The notes: generated by a model from the letters alone, not told the origin. A stretch of DNA of 64,000 bases from Neobacillus rhizophilus (GCF_018343535.1 NZ_JAGYPF010000004.1:44043-108042), one strand, 5' to 3'; positions 35,240 through 44,210 are shown, counted from the stretch's first letter. Made by a program: numbers and translations.

Positions 35240-35554
35240 TTATTGGACGGAATTCATAGTTTCATATTGCTTGTACAAATCCTTTAATGCCGCAATCAGG
35301 GCGTGATTGGCTTTTCCTAAATAGCCATTTTTTAAGTCTTCGAGTGGCTTGTCAATCCCGTGACGTAAACTATACCCTTTCAATAGCCTTGAAATATAGT
35401 CCCTTCCATGTTCCGTAGCCAGCGTACATGAGGCATCAACAATCACGCCATAATGCTTATCAATCTCAGCCGTAATCGTCAGCGTTTCATAAATGCTTCT
35501 TGCTGCCATCCCGGTTGGCAGCTTGGCGTGACCGGCAATAAAATAGGTATTCAC
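35240..35554 (-). CDS. DUF3870 family protein
   Basis: A 104-residue protein of the DUF3870 family: YFIAGHAKLPTGMAARSIYE at the start, GVIVDASCTLATEHGRDYIS near residue 38 and a helical C-terminus. The family resembles small proteins found next to amino-acid or acyl metabolism genes, but the function is unknown. GTG start with GGGAGA about 8 bases upstream. It is convergent with the acyl-CoA dehydrogenase gene. Confidence 0.8.
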   Translation of the reverse strand: MNTYFIAGHAKLPTGMAARSIYETLTITAEIDKHYGVIVDASCTLATEHGRDYISRLLKGYSLRHGIDKPLEDLKNGYLGKANHALIAALKDLYKQYETMNSVQ

Positions 35555-35759
35555 ACAAATCTCTCCCTATTAGTTTTAATCTTAGAATAATATAAATAGA
35601 TATAATTGATAAGACCAATGTGAGTAAAAATTTATTCTATTGGCATTCTTCCTAAACAGGGTAAGAAGTAATACCATCTTCTAACTTAGTCATCAATTTT
35701 TGTTCTAACCGATTCATATGATATTCTTTTTTTATAAAGGAACTTAGGAGGATGAAGCT

Positions 35760-36062
35760 ATGGCCATCATTGATATAACAGTTATTCCAGTAGGGACAGG
35801 TACTACAAGTGTTAGTGAGTATGTGGCGGAAATACATAAAGTTCTTCAGCGATATGAAGACAGAGTAAAGTATCAGTTAACCCCGATGAGTACATTGATT
35901 GAAGGGGATTTAAAATTACTCTTAGAAATTGTTCAAGAAATTCATGAAGTCCCATTCCAGAAAGGCTTACAAAGAGTCTGTACCAATCTCAGAATTGATG
36001 ACCGTCGTGACAAGGAACATTCGATGGAGCGGAAGCTGCAGTCAGTACAAACAAAATTGTAA
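35760..36062 (+). CDS. MTH1187-family thiamine-binding protein (YqgV-like)
   Basis: A 100-residue ferredoxin-like-fold protein of the UPF0045/MTH1187 family: IIDITVIPVGTGTTSVSEYV at the start, YQLTPMSTLIEGDLKLLLEIV in the middle and VCTNLRIDDRRDKEHS near the end. Some members bind thiamine or its pyrimidine part; the cellular role is uncertain. TTAGGAGGAT precedes the ATG. It lies just before the preQ1 riboswitch but on its own transcript. Confidence 0.82.
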   Translation: MAIIDITVIPVGTGTTSVSEYVAEIHKVLQRYEDRVKYQLTPMSTLIEGDLKLLLEIVQEIHEVPFQKGLQRVCTNLRIDDRRDKEHSMERKLQSVQTKL

Positions 36063-36181
36063 GGTCAGAGTGAATGTTTTTTGAAAAGTGTACAAAACCG
36101 AAATAATCTTAAAAGATAGATTGAAAAATGATCGAAATGGTTTATAATCGAATAGTCATATAAAAAATCCGCACTCTGCGG

Positions 36182-36216
36182 TAGAGGTTCTAGCTACCCT
36201 CTTTAAAAAACTAAGG
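36182..36216 (+). promoter_or_regulatory. PreQ1-I riboswitch aptamer
   Basis: AGAGGTTCTAGCTACCCTCT followed by TTAAAAAACTAAGG matches the preQ1-I aptamer: stem AGAGG/CCTCT, the loop TTCTAGCTAC, and the A-rich tail whose CTAAGG completes the pseudoknot. It controls the downstream queC-queD-queE genes for 7-deazaguanine (queuosine precursor) synthesis, switching off when preQ1 is abundant. Confidence 0.93.
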
Positions 36217-36252
36217 AAAACAGGATTGCTTTCTTTAGTAGTCCTGTTTTTC
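36217..36252 (+). terminator. PreQ1 riboswitch terminator
   Basis: AAAACAGGATTGCT pairs with AGTAGTCCTGTTTT before a T-run. CTAAGGAAA from the aptamer tail can instead pair with TTTCTTTAG inside this hairpin, forming the antiterminator, so the element acts by transcription termination. Confidence 0.88.
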
Positions 36253-36272
36253 TATTTAAAGGAGAATTTATA

Positions 36273-36932
36273 ATGAAGAAAGATAAAGCAGTTGTAGTTT
36301 TTAGCGGAGGACAGGATAGCACCACCTGTTTGTTTTGGGCTTTAGAACATTTTGAAGAAGTAGTGGCGGTTACTTTTAACTATAATCAAAGGCACAAGCT
36401 TGAAATCGAGTGCGCCCAAAATATCGCGAATGAACTTGGAATAGAGCATCATATTTTAGATATGTCATTGTTAAACCAATTGGCACCAAACGCCTTGACC
36501 CGTAAAGACATTGAAGTGAAGGAAGGAGAAAATGGTGAATTACCTTCCACTTTTGTACCAGGACGAAACCTGTTATTCATCTCTTTTGCGGGAGTACTGG
36601 CAAGCCAGGTTGGGGCAAAGCACATTATCACTGGTGTTTGCGAAACGGATTTCAGCGGTTACCCGGATTGCCGGGATGTGTTTATCAAGTCTTTAAATGT
36701 CACATTGAACCTATCAATGGACAAGGAATTTGTCATTCATACTCCGTTAATGTGGCTAAACAAAGCTGAAACTTGGCAGTTGGCTGATGAATTGAATGCA
36801 CTGGATTTCGTTAGGGAAAAAACATTAACCTGCTATAACGGGATCATTGCCGATGGGTGTGGGGAATGTCCGGCTTGTGTATTGAGAAAAAGAGGCCTTG
36901 ACCAATACTTGAGTACACGAAAGGAGTTTTAA
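36273..36932 (+). CDS. queC: 7-cyano-7-deazaguanine synthase
   Basis: A 219-residue ATP-pyrophosphatase-fold enzyme making preQ0 from 7-carboxy-7-deazaguanine, ammonia and ATP. The P-loop [16 protein letters not shown] lies at residues 9-24, [14 protein letters not shown] near 90, and the zinc site [15 protein letters not shown] near 195. AAAGGAG precedes the ATG. First gene of the preQ1-controlled queC-queD-queE operon; queD follows after 4 bases. Confidence 0.95.
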   Translation: MKKDKAVVVFSGGQDSTTCLFWALEHFEEVVAVTFNYNQRHKLEIECAQNIANELGIEHHILDMSLLNQLAPNALTRKDIEVKEGENGELPSTFVPGRNLLFISFAGVLASQVGAKHIITGVCETDFSGYPDCRDVFIKSLNVTLNLSMDKEFVIHTPLMWLNKAETWQLADELNALDFVREKTLTCYNGIIADGCGECPACVLRKRGLDQYLSTRKEF

Positions 36933-36936
36933 CCCC

Positions 36937-37419
36937 ATGTATGGTTTTCACATCGTAGATAAACTCCAAAAAATGGATGAAGATATCAAACGCAATCAAT
37001 TAAAATACCATTCCAAAAGAGTGCTGGTCAGCAAGGAATTTACCTTTGATGCTGCCCATCATTTGCATTGCTATGAGGGTAAATGCAAAAACCTTCATGG
37101 CCATACGTATAAAGTTATTTTTGGAATCAGTGGTTTTGTCGATGAACGCGGCTTAATGATGGATTTCGGGGACATTAAAGACATTTGGAAAAATGAAATT
37201 GAGGTGTATCTCGACCATCGCTATCTGAACGAAACCCTTCCACCAATGAATACCACGGCGGAAAACATGGTGGTCTGGATTTACGAGAAAATGGCTGAGG
37301 CATTAAAGAAAGAGAAAAGACAAGAACAGTATTGTGGCGCAAGAGTAGAATTTGTCCGGTTGTTTGAGACACCGACAAGCTATGCGGAAGCTAGACGGGA
37401 GTGGATGGAAGTTGAGTAA
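36937..37419 (+). CDS. queD: 6-carboxytetrahydropterin synthase
   Basis: A 160-residue enzyme of the PTPS/QueD family converting dihydroneopterin triphosphate to 6-carboxytetrahydropterin. The zinc His and catalytic Cys are in FDAAHHLHCYEGKCKNLHGH (near residues 38-57), followed by LMMDFGDIK and LDHRYLNE with the catalytic Asp/His pair, and VRLFETPTSYAEA near the end. About 27 residues precede the core. Its stop overlaps the queE start. Confidence 0.94.
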   Translation: MYGFHIVDKLQKMDEDIKRNQLKYHSKRVLVSKEFTFDAAHHLHCYEGKCKNLHGHTYKVIFGISGFVDERGLMMDFGDIKDIWKNEIEVYLDHRYLNETLPPMNTTAENMVVWIYEKMAEALKKEKRQEQYCGARVEFVRLFETPTSYAEARREWMEVE

Positions 37420-38140
37420 AATACCTGTTATGGAAATTTTCGGACCCACCATCCAAGGGGAAGGAATGGTTATCGGCCAGAAAACAATGTTTGTAAGAAC
37501 TGCTGGCTGTGACTATTCCTGCAGCTGGTGCGACTCCTCCTTTACCTGGGATGGCACCGGTAAAAATGATATTCGAATGATGGAAGCGGTAGAAATTTGG
37601 GAAGAGCTGAAACGAATCGGAGGCAAGAATTTCTCCTTTGTGACGATCTCTGGCGGGAATCCTGCTTTATTGAAAAATCTCGATGAATTTATTAAAATCC
37701 TAAAGGCTAATCAAATAAAAATTGGTCTGGAAACCCAGGGAAGCAGGTGGCAGGATTGGTTTTTTGAGATTGATGAATTAACGATTTCACCCAAGCCGCC
37801 AAGCTCAAAAATGGAGACGGATTTTGAAATTTTAGATGAAATTATTGGGAAACTTAAACAAAATGATGTACCACAACAATTTAGCTTGAAGATTGTGGTA
37901 TTTGATGATCTTGATTATGAATATGCCAAAGCTGTTCATTTCCGTTATCCGGAAGTTCCCTTCTTTGTACAGGTTGGTAATGATCATCTGTCAACGATGG
38001 ATAATCAAGAGCTGCTGCTGCATCTTATTAATAAATATGAAAGATTGATAGATAGAGTCATGCAGGACTCTGATATGAATAACGTTAAGATTCTTCCGCA
38101 ATTGCATACTTTTTTGTGGGGAAATAAAAGAGGAGTTTAG
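37412..38140 (+). CDS. queE: 7-carboxy-7-deazaguanine synthase (radical SAM)
   Basis: A 242-residue radical-SAM enzyme that contracts the pterin ring to CDG. VMEIFGPTIQGEGMVIGQKT at the start, the cluster motif CDYSCSWCDSSFTW (near 31, CX3CX2C), ISGGNPAL near 80 and LETQGSRWQ are typical. TTG at 37412 overlaps the queD stop and gives the family length; an in-frame upstream ATG inside queD would add 20 odd residues. No queF (preQ0 reductase) follows, so that gene must lie elsewhere. Confidence 0.94.
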   Translation: MSKIPVMEIFGPTIQGEGMVIGQKTMFVRTAGCDYSCSWCDSSFTWDGTGKNDIRMMEAVEIWEELKRIGGKNFSFVTISGGNPALLKNLDEFIKILKANQIKIGLETQGSRWQDWFFEIDELTISPKPPSSKMETDFEILDEIIGKLKQNDVPQQFSLKIVVFDDLDYEYAKAVHFRYPEVPFFVQVGNDHLSTMDNQELLLHLINKYERLIDRVMQDSDMNNVKILPQLHTFLWGNKRGV

Positions 38141-38152
38141 GTGAAAAAACAG

Positions 38153-38182
38153 GCGATGTCCAGGGCGGCATCGCTTTTTTTT
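38153..38182 (+). terminator. Intrinsic terminator
   Basis: GCGATG and CATCGC pair around TCCAGGGCGG and are followed by eight Ts, closing the que operon. Confidence 0.85.
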
Positions 38183-38204
38183 ACATCACAATCAAACTGT
38201 TTAT

Positions 38205-38220
38205 AAAACTATACAACTGT
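38205..38220. promoter_or_regulatory. Possible enhancer site (UAS) for the sigma-54 promoter
   Basis: ACAACTGT at 38213-38220, with AACTGT nearby at 38205, repeats the core of the palindrome TGAACAACTGTTCA found upstream of the second sigma-54 promoter (44080-44093). It lies about 85 bases before the -24 element, a usual enhancer distance. Confidence 0.4.
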
Positions 38221-38297
38221 GTTTTTTTTATAACATTTGTTCAAGGAGTATATGCCTATGTAAGGCGCCAGGTAATACATCCCTTATTTAAAAAAAC

Positions 38298-38313
38298 TGG
38301 TACAATTCTTGCA
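38298..38313 (+). promoter_or_regulatory. Sigma-54 (SigL) promoter, -24/-12
   Basis: TGGTACAATTCTTGCA matches TGGCACNNNNNTTGCA with one mismatch and the required GG-N10-GC spacing (38299 and 38311). It directs transcription toward the acyl-CoA ligase genes at 38484 and 40052, leaving a leader of about 160 bases. Confidence 0.8.
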
Positions 38314-38483
38314 TTTCTTAAGGTAGGTATTGAAACCCATGGATAAGGAGGATTCTGAAAATGTAGGATTAGAAGGTAAAATAAAACTGTTCTACTCGGA
38401 ATGAAGATTTTTGAACGAAAGCAAAAATGGAAGCGATTACAAGAATTGAGGAGTAATTTGAAAAAAAAACGGGGGGGAAGCTC

Positions 38484-40043
38484 ATGAGTGAAATCACCAT
38501 CTTAAATCGAGTGGCCATCGGCGATATTGTGCGCAGGACGGCAGCCAAAAATCCAGCCAAAACGGCCATCATTTCCGGGGATAAAAGGATTTCCTACCAA
38601 GAGTTTAATGAAGATTGCAACCGCTTTGCTCACTATCTGTTGGACCTTGGGTTAGAAAAAGGAGATTCGGTTGCCACTATTTGCGGAAACAGTTGGCAGT
38701 TTCTGGTTGCTATTTTTGGAATCGCAAAGGCCGGTTTGGTTTGGGTTCCGATCAATCCAGGGGTATCCTTTAACGAAAAGTCGTATATTCTTGCGGAGGT
38801 CCGCGCAAAAGTACTCATCTGTGACGAGGTATTTTTACAAGACAAAAAAGAAGAATATTCAAGCATGTGTCCGGAATTGCTCATTATAGGAAAGGGTGCC
38901 ACTGAGGCTGAAAAATTTGAGCATGCTTTAAATTCCAACCAAACGGAAGAACCGGAAGTTGCGATTTCTGACCGTGACCTAGCCCAAATCATGTTTACAA
39001 GTGGAACGACTGGATCACCGAAAGGAGTCCTCATTAACCATCAAGCTGTGTTTATTGCCAGTCTTGCCAATATTATCGAAGCGGGGATGGCGAAGGACGA
39101 CATTGCGACGATGATGATGCCGGTGTTTCATTGTGCACAGCATACGCTTGTCTCGTCCTTTTTCCACTTAGGCGCAACAGTTGTGGTAATCCAAGGCTTC
39201 GAACCAGAGTCTTTTATGAAAACAGTCGAGAAGGAAAAGATTACCTGGATGTTTGGCCTGCCGATGATGTACCGGGCATTTCTCTACCATCCTTCTTTTA
39301 AAAAATATAACCTATCAAGCCTGCGCTATTGCCTTTACGCCATGGCCCCAATGGATCGCAATACGCTGGAAAAAGGAATCAGTGAACTGGGCTGCGAGTT
39401 TGCATTAGGGTCGGGGCAGACCGAAATGTATCCGGCTACCTGTGTGTTTAAACCTGAGGACCAGTTACGAAAATCAGGTCCATATTGGGGGACAGCATCC
39501 TTGATTACGGACATCGCTATAATGGACGACAATGGAAACCTGCTAGGAAAAAATGAAGTGGGTGAAATCGTTCACCGCGGTCCGAATGTTATGGACGGCT
39601 ATCTCAATAATCCGGAAGAAACGAAGCGGTCACGGCAATTCGGCTGGCATCATACCGGGGATTTAGGATATTTTGACGAGGATGGGCTGCTGGTTTTTGT
39701 GGACAGGAAGAAGGACATGATCAAGACAGGTGGGGAAAATGTAGCATCTATTCAGGTAGAACAAGCGCTATTGTCTTATCCCAAAGTATTAAATGCGGTT
39801 GCTGTTGGTCTTCCGCATGAACGCTGGATTGAGGCTGTCACGGCGTTTGTTGTGTTAAAACCGGGGGAGGAAGCGACGAAAGAGGAAATTATTAAACACT
39901 GCAAAGAACGTTTAGGGACCTTTCAAATCCCAAAAGAGGTGTTAATAGTTACCGAGCTTCCACAGACAACGACTGGCAAAATCCAAAAGAACGTATTGCG
40001 GGAGCAGTTTAAAAATTTATATTCTAATAATCCAGTAGTTTAA
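38484..40043 (+). CDS. Acyl-CoA synthetase (AMP-forming)
   Basis: A 519-residue adenylate-forming ligase that activates a carboxylic acid with ATP and CoA. Motif A3 IMFTSGTTGSPKGVLINH lies near residue 168, LGSGQTEM (A5) near 305, HHTGDLGYFDEDG (A7) near 388 and the A10 lysine region TTGKIQKNVLREQ near the end. ATG 38484 follows G7AAG after an A9 run. It shares a sigma-54 promoter with the ligase that follows 8 bases later. Short- or branched-chain substrate not resolved. Confidence 0.92.
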   Translation: MSEITILNRVAIGDIVRRTAAKNPAKTAIISGDKRISYQEFNEDCNRFAHYLLDLGLEKGDSVATICGNSWQFLVAIFGIAKAGLVWVPINPGVSFNEKSYILAEVRAKVLICDEVFLQDKKEEYSSMCPELLIIGKGATEAEKFEHALNSNQTEEPEVAISDRDLAQIMFTSGTTGSPKGVLINHQAVFIASLANIIEAGMAKDDIATMMMPVFHCAQHTLVSSFFHLGATVVVIQGFEPESFMKTVEKEKITWMFGLPMMYRAFLYHPSFKKYNLSSLRYCLYAMAPMDRNTLEKGISELGCEFALGSGQTEMYPATCVFKPEDQLRKSGPYWGTASLITDIAIMDDNGNLLGKNEVGEIVHRGPNVMDGYLNNPEETKRSRQFGWHHTGDLGYFDEDGLLVFVDRKKDMIKTGGENVASIQVEQALLSYPKVLNAVAVGLPHERWIEAVTAFVVLKPGEEATKEEIIKHCKERLGTFQIPKEVLIVTELPQTTTGKIQKNVLREQFKNLYSNNPVV

Positions 40044-40051
40044 AAGGGGGG

Positions 40052-41626
40052 ATGTTTTTGCAGGACTGGATTGTTCATAAAGTATTGGCGAATGCCGTTG
40101 ATAGGTTCCCGGATCAGCCATTTTTAATTTATGAAGACCAACTGATTAGTTATAAGGAACTGGATGACGTCACCGATGTATTGGCGTCGGCACTTCTCCA
40201 GGAGGGATTTGGGAGAGGCGACAAGATCGCCATTTTGGCGTTAAACCAACTGGAATGGCTGTATACGTATTTCGCGGCAGCCAAAATCGGCGTCGGCGTG
40301 GTGGCCCTGAATGTCCGCTACCGAGATTCAGAACTGGAGTATATGCTGAACAATTCAAAAACAAAGGGAATTGTTTCCATTTCTGGCCATCAAAGCTTTG
40401 ATTTTGTCCAATTTTTCGAGAAGTTTAAAGATAAGATTCCGACAGTAGAAAAATATATTTTCATAGGCTATGGGTTCGAAGGAAGTCTATCTTTTGACGA
40501 GTTGTTGGCTAGGCCGCTTGATCGGGGAAGGCTTGAGGCCGCAAAGCAAGCAGTCTTGGAAGAGGATACGGCCGTTGTCATCTATACATCCGGCACCACC
40601 GGAAAGCCAAAGGGGACGATGATCACCAACCGAAGTATCTTGGCCTCGGCAAAGGCCCAAGCAGACCATTTGTCGCTTGGGGCGGGGGATTGCACAGTAG
40701 GAAGTTTGCCTTTAAACCATGTCGGAGGCATTACCTGTGCGGTTCATGCGTTATTAGTTTGCTATGGCAGTATTGTCCTAGTACCTGAGTTTATTCCGGA
40801 AAAGGTCCTGCAGGTTATTCATCATGTCAAGCCAACCGTCTTTGGCGGTGTGCCTACTATGTATCACATGGTATTAAACCATAAACATATTAATCAATAT
40901 GACCTTAGTTCCATTAAGGTCTGCATCGCTGGCGGATCCAACGTCGACCCTACCCAATGTGAAATGATCGAAACAAAATTTCCAAACGCAAAAATTATCA
41001 ATTTATATGGCCTAAGTGAAACATCAGGTGCCTGCATCATGACCCGGCTAACTGACTCTCTTGAAAAAGTGCAGCAAAGTATCGGCGTTCCAATAGGCGA
41101 TTTTAGCTTGATGATTGTCGATGCGGAACAAAAGGAGCTTGCAAGCGGCGAAGTCGGAGAAGTAGCGGTAAAGGGAGGCTGCCGGGCAAAGGGGTATTTT
41201 GAACTGGAAGAAGAAACGAGGTTAGCATTTTCAGAGGATGGCTGGCTTTATACCGGAGATATGGGCTATTTAGATCATGAAGGGTATGTCATTTTAAAAG
41301 GGCGAAAAAAGGAAATGTACATTCAGGGCGGCTATAATGTCTACCCTGTCGAGGTGGAAAATATCCTGATGTCGCATCCGAAAATAGGTTTTGCAGCCGG
41401 AATTGGCGTGCCCGATTCATTCCTTGGCGAAGTGGGCCGTTATTACATTATCCCTAGAGAGGGGGCGACTATCACCGAAGAAGAGGTCAAATCATTTTGC
41501 CAGCAGCATTTAGCAGATTACAAGGTGCCGAGGCAGGTTGTGTTTGTCAGCCAGCTCCCGCAGACACCAGCCGGCAAAATCCAAAAATCTGCGCTGAAGG
41601 AGCAATACTTGAAACAGCTGCAGTGA
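40052..41626 (+). CDS. Acyl-CoA synthetase (AMP-forming)
   Basis: A 524-residue ligase of the same superfamily but clearly different from its neighbour. A3 is VVIYTSGTTGKPKGTMITN (near residue 172), A5 NLYGLSETSGA (near 320), A7 YTGDMGYLDHEGY (near 398) and A10 TPAGKIQKSALKEQ at the end. The ATG at 40052 abuts the AAAAGGGGGG site, so TTG at 40058 may be the true start. A terminator and a 21-bp repeat array follow. It is presumably co-transcribed with the first ligase under SigL. Confidence 0.9.
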   Translation: MFLQDWIVHKVLANAVDRFPDQPFLIYEDQLISYKELDDVTDVLASALLQEGFGRGDKIAILALNQLEWLYTYFAAAKIGVGVVALNVRYRDSELEYMLNNSKTKGIVSISGHQSFDFVQFFEKFKDKIPTVEKYIFIGYGFEGSLSFDELLARPLDRGRLEAAKQAVLEEDTAVVIYTSGTTGKPKGTMITNRSILASAKAQADHLSLGAGDCTVGSLPLNHVGGITCAVHALLVCYGSIVLVPEFIPEKVLQVIHHVKPTVFGGVPTMYHMVLNHKHINQYDLSSIKVCIAGGSNVDPTQCEMIETKFPNAKIINLYGLSETSGACIMTRLTDSLEKVQQSIGVPIGDFSLMIVDAEQKELASGEVGEVAVKGGCRAKGYFELEEETRLAFSEDGWLYTGDMGYLDHEGYVILKGRKKEMYIQGGYNVYPVEVENILMSHPKIGFAAGIGVPDSFLGEVGRYYIIPREGATITEEEVKSFCQQHLADYKVPRQVVFVSQLPQTPAGKIQKSALKEQYLKQLQ

Positions 41627-41631
41627 GGAAA

Positions 41632-41669
41632 AACAACCACATGGGACTGTGCCTGTGTGGTTGTTTTGT
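41632..41669 (+). terminator. Intrinsic terminator
   Basis: AAAACAACCACA and TGTGTGGTTGTTTT form a strong stem with a T-run directly after the second ligase gene. Confidence 0.88.
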
Positions 41670-41690
41670 ATTTTGTGGGGATGGACAGCG

Positions 41691-41790
41691 ATTCGCTGAT
41701 AGAACTTGTACAATCGCCGATAGAAGACGAAGATTCGCCGATAAACACATAAAATTCGCCGATAGAATCTCAAAATTCGCCGATAGAGTG
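41691..41790. repeat. 21-bp degenerate tandem repeat array, copy 1
   Basis: Five units around ATTCGCCGATAGAA, spaced about 20-22 bp, between two convergent genes. The same unit forms the larger array at 45006 and, reversed, at 48504. Stop-free reading frames here encode short FYRRI-like repeats and are by-products of the 21-base period. Confidence 0.85.
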
Positions 41791-41835
41791 TAAAGATACA
41801 CTCCAAAAAGGATTGGTGGAAGACGAAAACAGCCC

Positions 41836-43974
41836 CTAGGTATAGCGAAACTCCAATTCTTCAATAATCTGATACCTTTTCATTTTCTGATACAGTGTCG
41901 TTCGGCTGATTCCCAGCAATTCGGCGGCTTTTGTACGGTTTCCTCGGCATTTTTTTAAAGCTTGCAGGATTACTTCCTTTTCCGTCCGGCTGATGGATTG
42001 CTTCCGGTCAATGGGCAACTGGGTCTCGGTTGTTTTAGATTTTGGAGAAAGTACCTGCTCTTGAGGCAGTAATTTCAATTCTTGCGGAAGATGTTCGATT
42101 TCAATCCATTCCGAACTACTGTAATGGAAGGCCCTTTCCAAGACATTTTCCAATTGTCTGATATTCCCTGGCCAGTGGTAGGTCTGCAAGCTGCTGGCTA
42201 CTTCCGGAGAGACGCCGATGATGTTCCTTTTCGTTTTGAAATTAATTTTATTGATAAAATAGCGGCACAATAACGGGATGTCATCGAGTCGTTCTCTTAA
42301 TGGCGGGATGTGTAGATGAATGACATGAATCCGGTAATAGAGATCCTCTCTGAATTTTCCCTGCCTTACAAGCTCCGCCAAGTCCTTGTTAGTGGCAGAA
42401 ATAATCCGGACATTTACCTTTGTGGTTTTGGTGGCGCCGATTCTTTCAAATTCTTGTTCCTGCAAGACTCGTAAAAGCTTTACTTGCAGAGAGACAGGCA
42501 TTTCGCCGATTTCATCAAGAAACAGTGTTCCATTATTAGCCAGTTCGAATTTACCAGGCTTTCCTCCTTTTTTCGCTCCGGTAAACGCGCCATCCGCATA
42601 GCCAAAGAATTCAGATTCCAGCAATTCCTCAGGGATAGCCCCGCAATTCACCTTAATAAAGGCGCCTTTGCAACCTGATACCCGGTGAATCCCTTCGGCA
42701 ATCAGCTCTTTACCGGTCCCGCTTTCTCCGGTAATTAACACATTTGATAGAGATTTTGCCGCAATTACCGCATCCTGTTTGAATTTTTCCATTTGTGAAT
42801 TCTGTGTGATGACGTGGGCAAATGGGTCCGAATCTTTGGAAATACGGGATAATTCTCCTCGATAAAAAGAAATCTCACTTTCTAATTTTTCCATGTGAAA
42901 AAGAAGGTCTCGCCAGGCTTCTAGCTGCCGAAAAATGATTTTAAAAATGGCGCCCAGCTTTTGACCATCCTGGTAAATAGGCATTTGCGCCACAATGCAT
43001 TTCCGCTGGTTGATTTCAATGAGTTTTCCCTCAATTTTTTTATCCATTTTCAGGCTGAGTTCAGAAGGAAGCTGGGGTGCTATTTTTGAAATAGGGGTAC
43101 CGAGAAGCTGGTCTTGCTGGTCAAGGGAAAACAGATCCAGAAACCCTTGATTGGCCATCGTGATCAGCCCGTGCTTGTCTGTGACAGCCACCCCATCGTA
43201 GGCAAGCTCAAGGGCGCTATCGAGAATCCTCTTAAGCTGATTGGTCGTTTCCAATTCAGCGGCAATGATTTCATAGGAGGTGACATCTCGCAATACCACC
43301 ATGGCGCCGGTAATTCTGTTAAGCTCTCTGATAGGAATAAAGGAAGCGATTACTGTGAGGTCTTTAAAACTGAAACGTTTTGCCTGTTGAATTTGGCCCG
43401 TTTTCATGGTCTCAATTAACCCTTTTCGGAAATCGGGGAGAAACAGGTCAATGGGAGCATTCAACAGCGTTTTGCCGTTCAATTGCAGCAGGTCTAAAAC
43501 GGTGTGGTTAAAGGTTGTGATTTTTAGATTGGAGTCTACAGAAATCACAGCATCCTGCAGGTTTTCAACCAATGATTTCATCCGGTTCAGTGTATCCTCC
43601 AAGGCGGTCATGTTTGAGTACACCAAATCTAGCTTTGACATGATACCAAATACATTTTGATGCTGGTCGAGGACGACGGCCTGACTGACATTGCCTTCGA
43701 TCATAATTTCTCTTGCATCAAGCAAAGTCTGGTCTTTTTGAATCGTGACAACGTCTTGTTTTATGAGTGGCCGAATGGAAGAATCTAGAGGTGTGTTTTC
43801 AAGCAACGCCCGATAAATCGCATTTTTATGTAGAATTCCAAGCAATTTTCTGTCTTCGGTGGTTACACAGCCGATGTCCACCCGATGGGATAAAAACGCA
43901 GAAATGGCGTCGCGTATTGTGCTTTCAAGGGATAACTGCACAAAATTGACGGTTGTAAAGCTGCTAACTTTCAA
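41836..43974 (-). CDS. Sigma-54 enhancer-binding activator (CBS-PAS-AAA+-Fis)
   Basis: A 712-residue activator. Residues about 5-120 are two CBS motifs (nucleotide- or CoA-type ligand sensing), followed by two PAS domains (about 130-240 and 250-360). The AAA+ domain has Walker A GESGTGKE (near 415), the sigma-54-contacting GAFTGA (near 462), Walker B TLFLDEIGEMP and the arginine finger region. A Fis-type HTH (NRTKAAELLGISRTTLYQKM) ends the protein. It is divergent from the sigma-54 promoter at 44157 and 3.5 kb from the one at 38298. It most likely activates both. The CBS pair in front of PAS domains is a less common combination. Confidence 0.93.
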   Translation of the reverse strand: MKVSSFTTVNFVQLSLESTIRDAISAFLSHRVDIGCVTTEDRKLLGILHKNAIYRALLENTPLDSSIRPLIKQDVVTIQKDQTLLDAREIMIEGNVSQAVVLDQHQNVFGIMSKLDLVYSNMTALEDTLNRMKSLVENLQDAVISVDSNLKITTFNHTVLDLLQLNGKTLLNAPIDLFLPDFRKGLIETMKTGQIQQAKRFSFKDLTVIASFIPIRELNRITGAMVVLRDVTSYEIIAAELETTNQLKRILDSALELAYDGVAVTDKHGLITMANQGFLDLFSLDQQDQLLGTPISKIAPQLPSELSLKMDKKIEGKLIEINQRKCIVAQMPIYQDGQKLGAIFKIIFRQLEAWRDLLFHMEKLESEISFYRGELSRISKDSDPFAHVITQNSQMEKFKQDAVIAAKSLSNVLITGESGTGKELIAEGIHRVSGCKGAFIKVNCGAIPEELLESEFFGYADGAFTGAKKGGKPGKFELANNGTLFLDEIGEMPVSLQVKLLRVLQEQEFERIGATKTTKVNVRIISATNKDLAELVRQGKFREDLYYRIHVIHLHIPPLRERLDDIPLLCRYFINKINFKTKRNIIGVSPEVASSLQTYHWPGNIRQLENVLERAFHYSSSEWIEIEHLPQELKLLPQEQVLSPKSKTTETQLPIDRKQSISRTEKEVILQALKKCRGNRTKAAELLGISRTTLYQKMKRYQIIEELEFRYT

Positions 43975-44066
43975 TCGAAAGAGACACCTCCACGTTAATC
44001 TGAAAATTTGTACTTTTCACACATTTATTATTATAGCGCTTACATTCAAATAAAACAATCGCTACA

Positions 44067-44106
44067 GTGTACACATCTTTGAACAACTGTTCACTTTTGT
44101 GCACAA
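44067..44106. promoter_or_regulatory. Cluster of three palindromes (activator UAS candidate)
   Basis: GTGTACAC (44067-44074), TGAACAACTGTTCA (44080-44093) and TTGTGCACAA (44097-44106) are consecutive palindromes 50-90 bases before the sigma-54 promoter and between it and the divergent activator gene. ACAACTGT recurs before the 38298 promoter. This is the expected place for enhancer-binding protein sites. Confidence 0.6.
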
Positions 44107-44156
44107 GGTGTTTATTTTTTTATAGGAAAAAAGATGTTGTATGTCTGTAAAAAGGT

Positions 44157-44172
44157 TGGCACGTTTTTTGCA
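44157..44172 (+). promoter_or_regulatory. Sigma-54 (SigL) promoter, -24/-12
   Basis: TGGCACGTTTTTTGCA is a perfect TGGCACN5TTGCA match (GG at 44158, GC at 44170). It drives the enoyl-CoA hydratase gene at 44211 and possibly the rest of the cluster. Confidence 0.88.
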
Positions 44173-44210
44173 ACATGTATATTGATACTCCTATTTAAGA
44201 GGTGAACGAC

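Noticed and set aside
41510..41864. Minus-strand ORFs across 41.5-41.9 kb
   Set aside because: Same repeat artefact; they overlap the end of a genuine ligase gene and a terminator.
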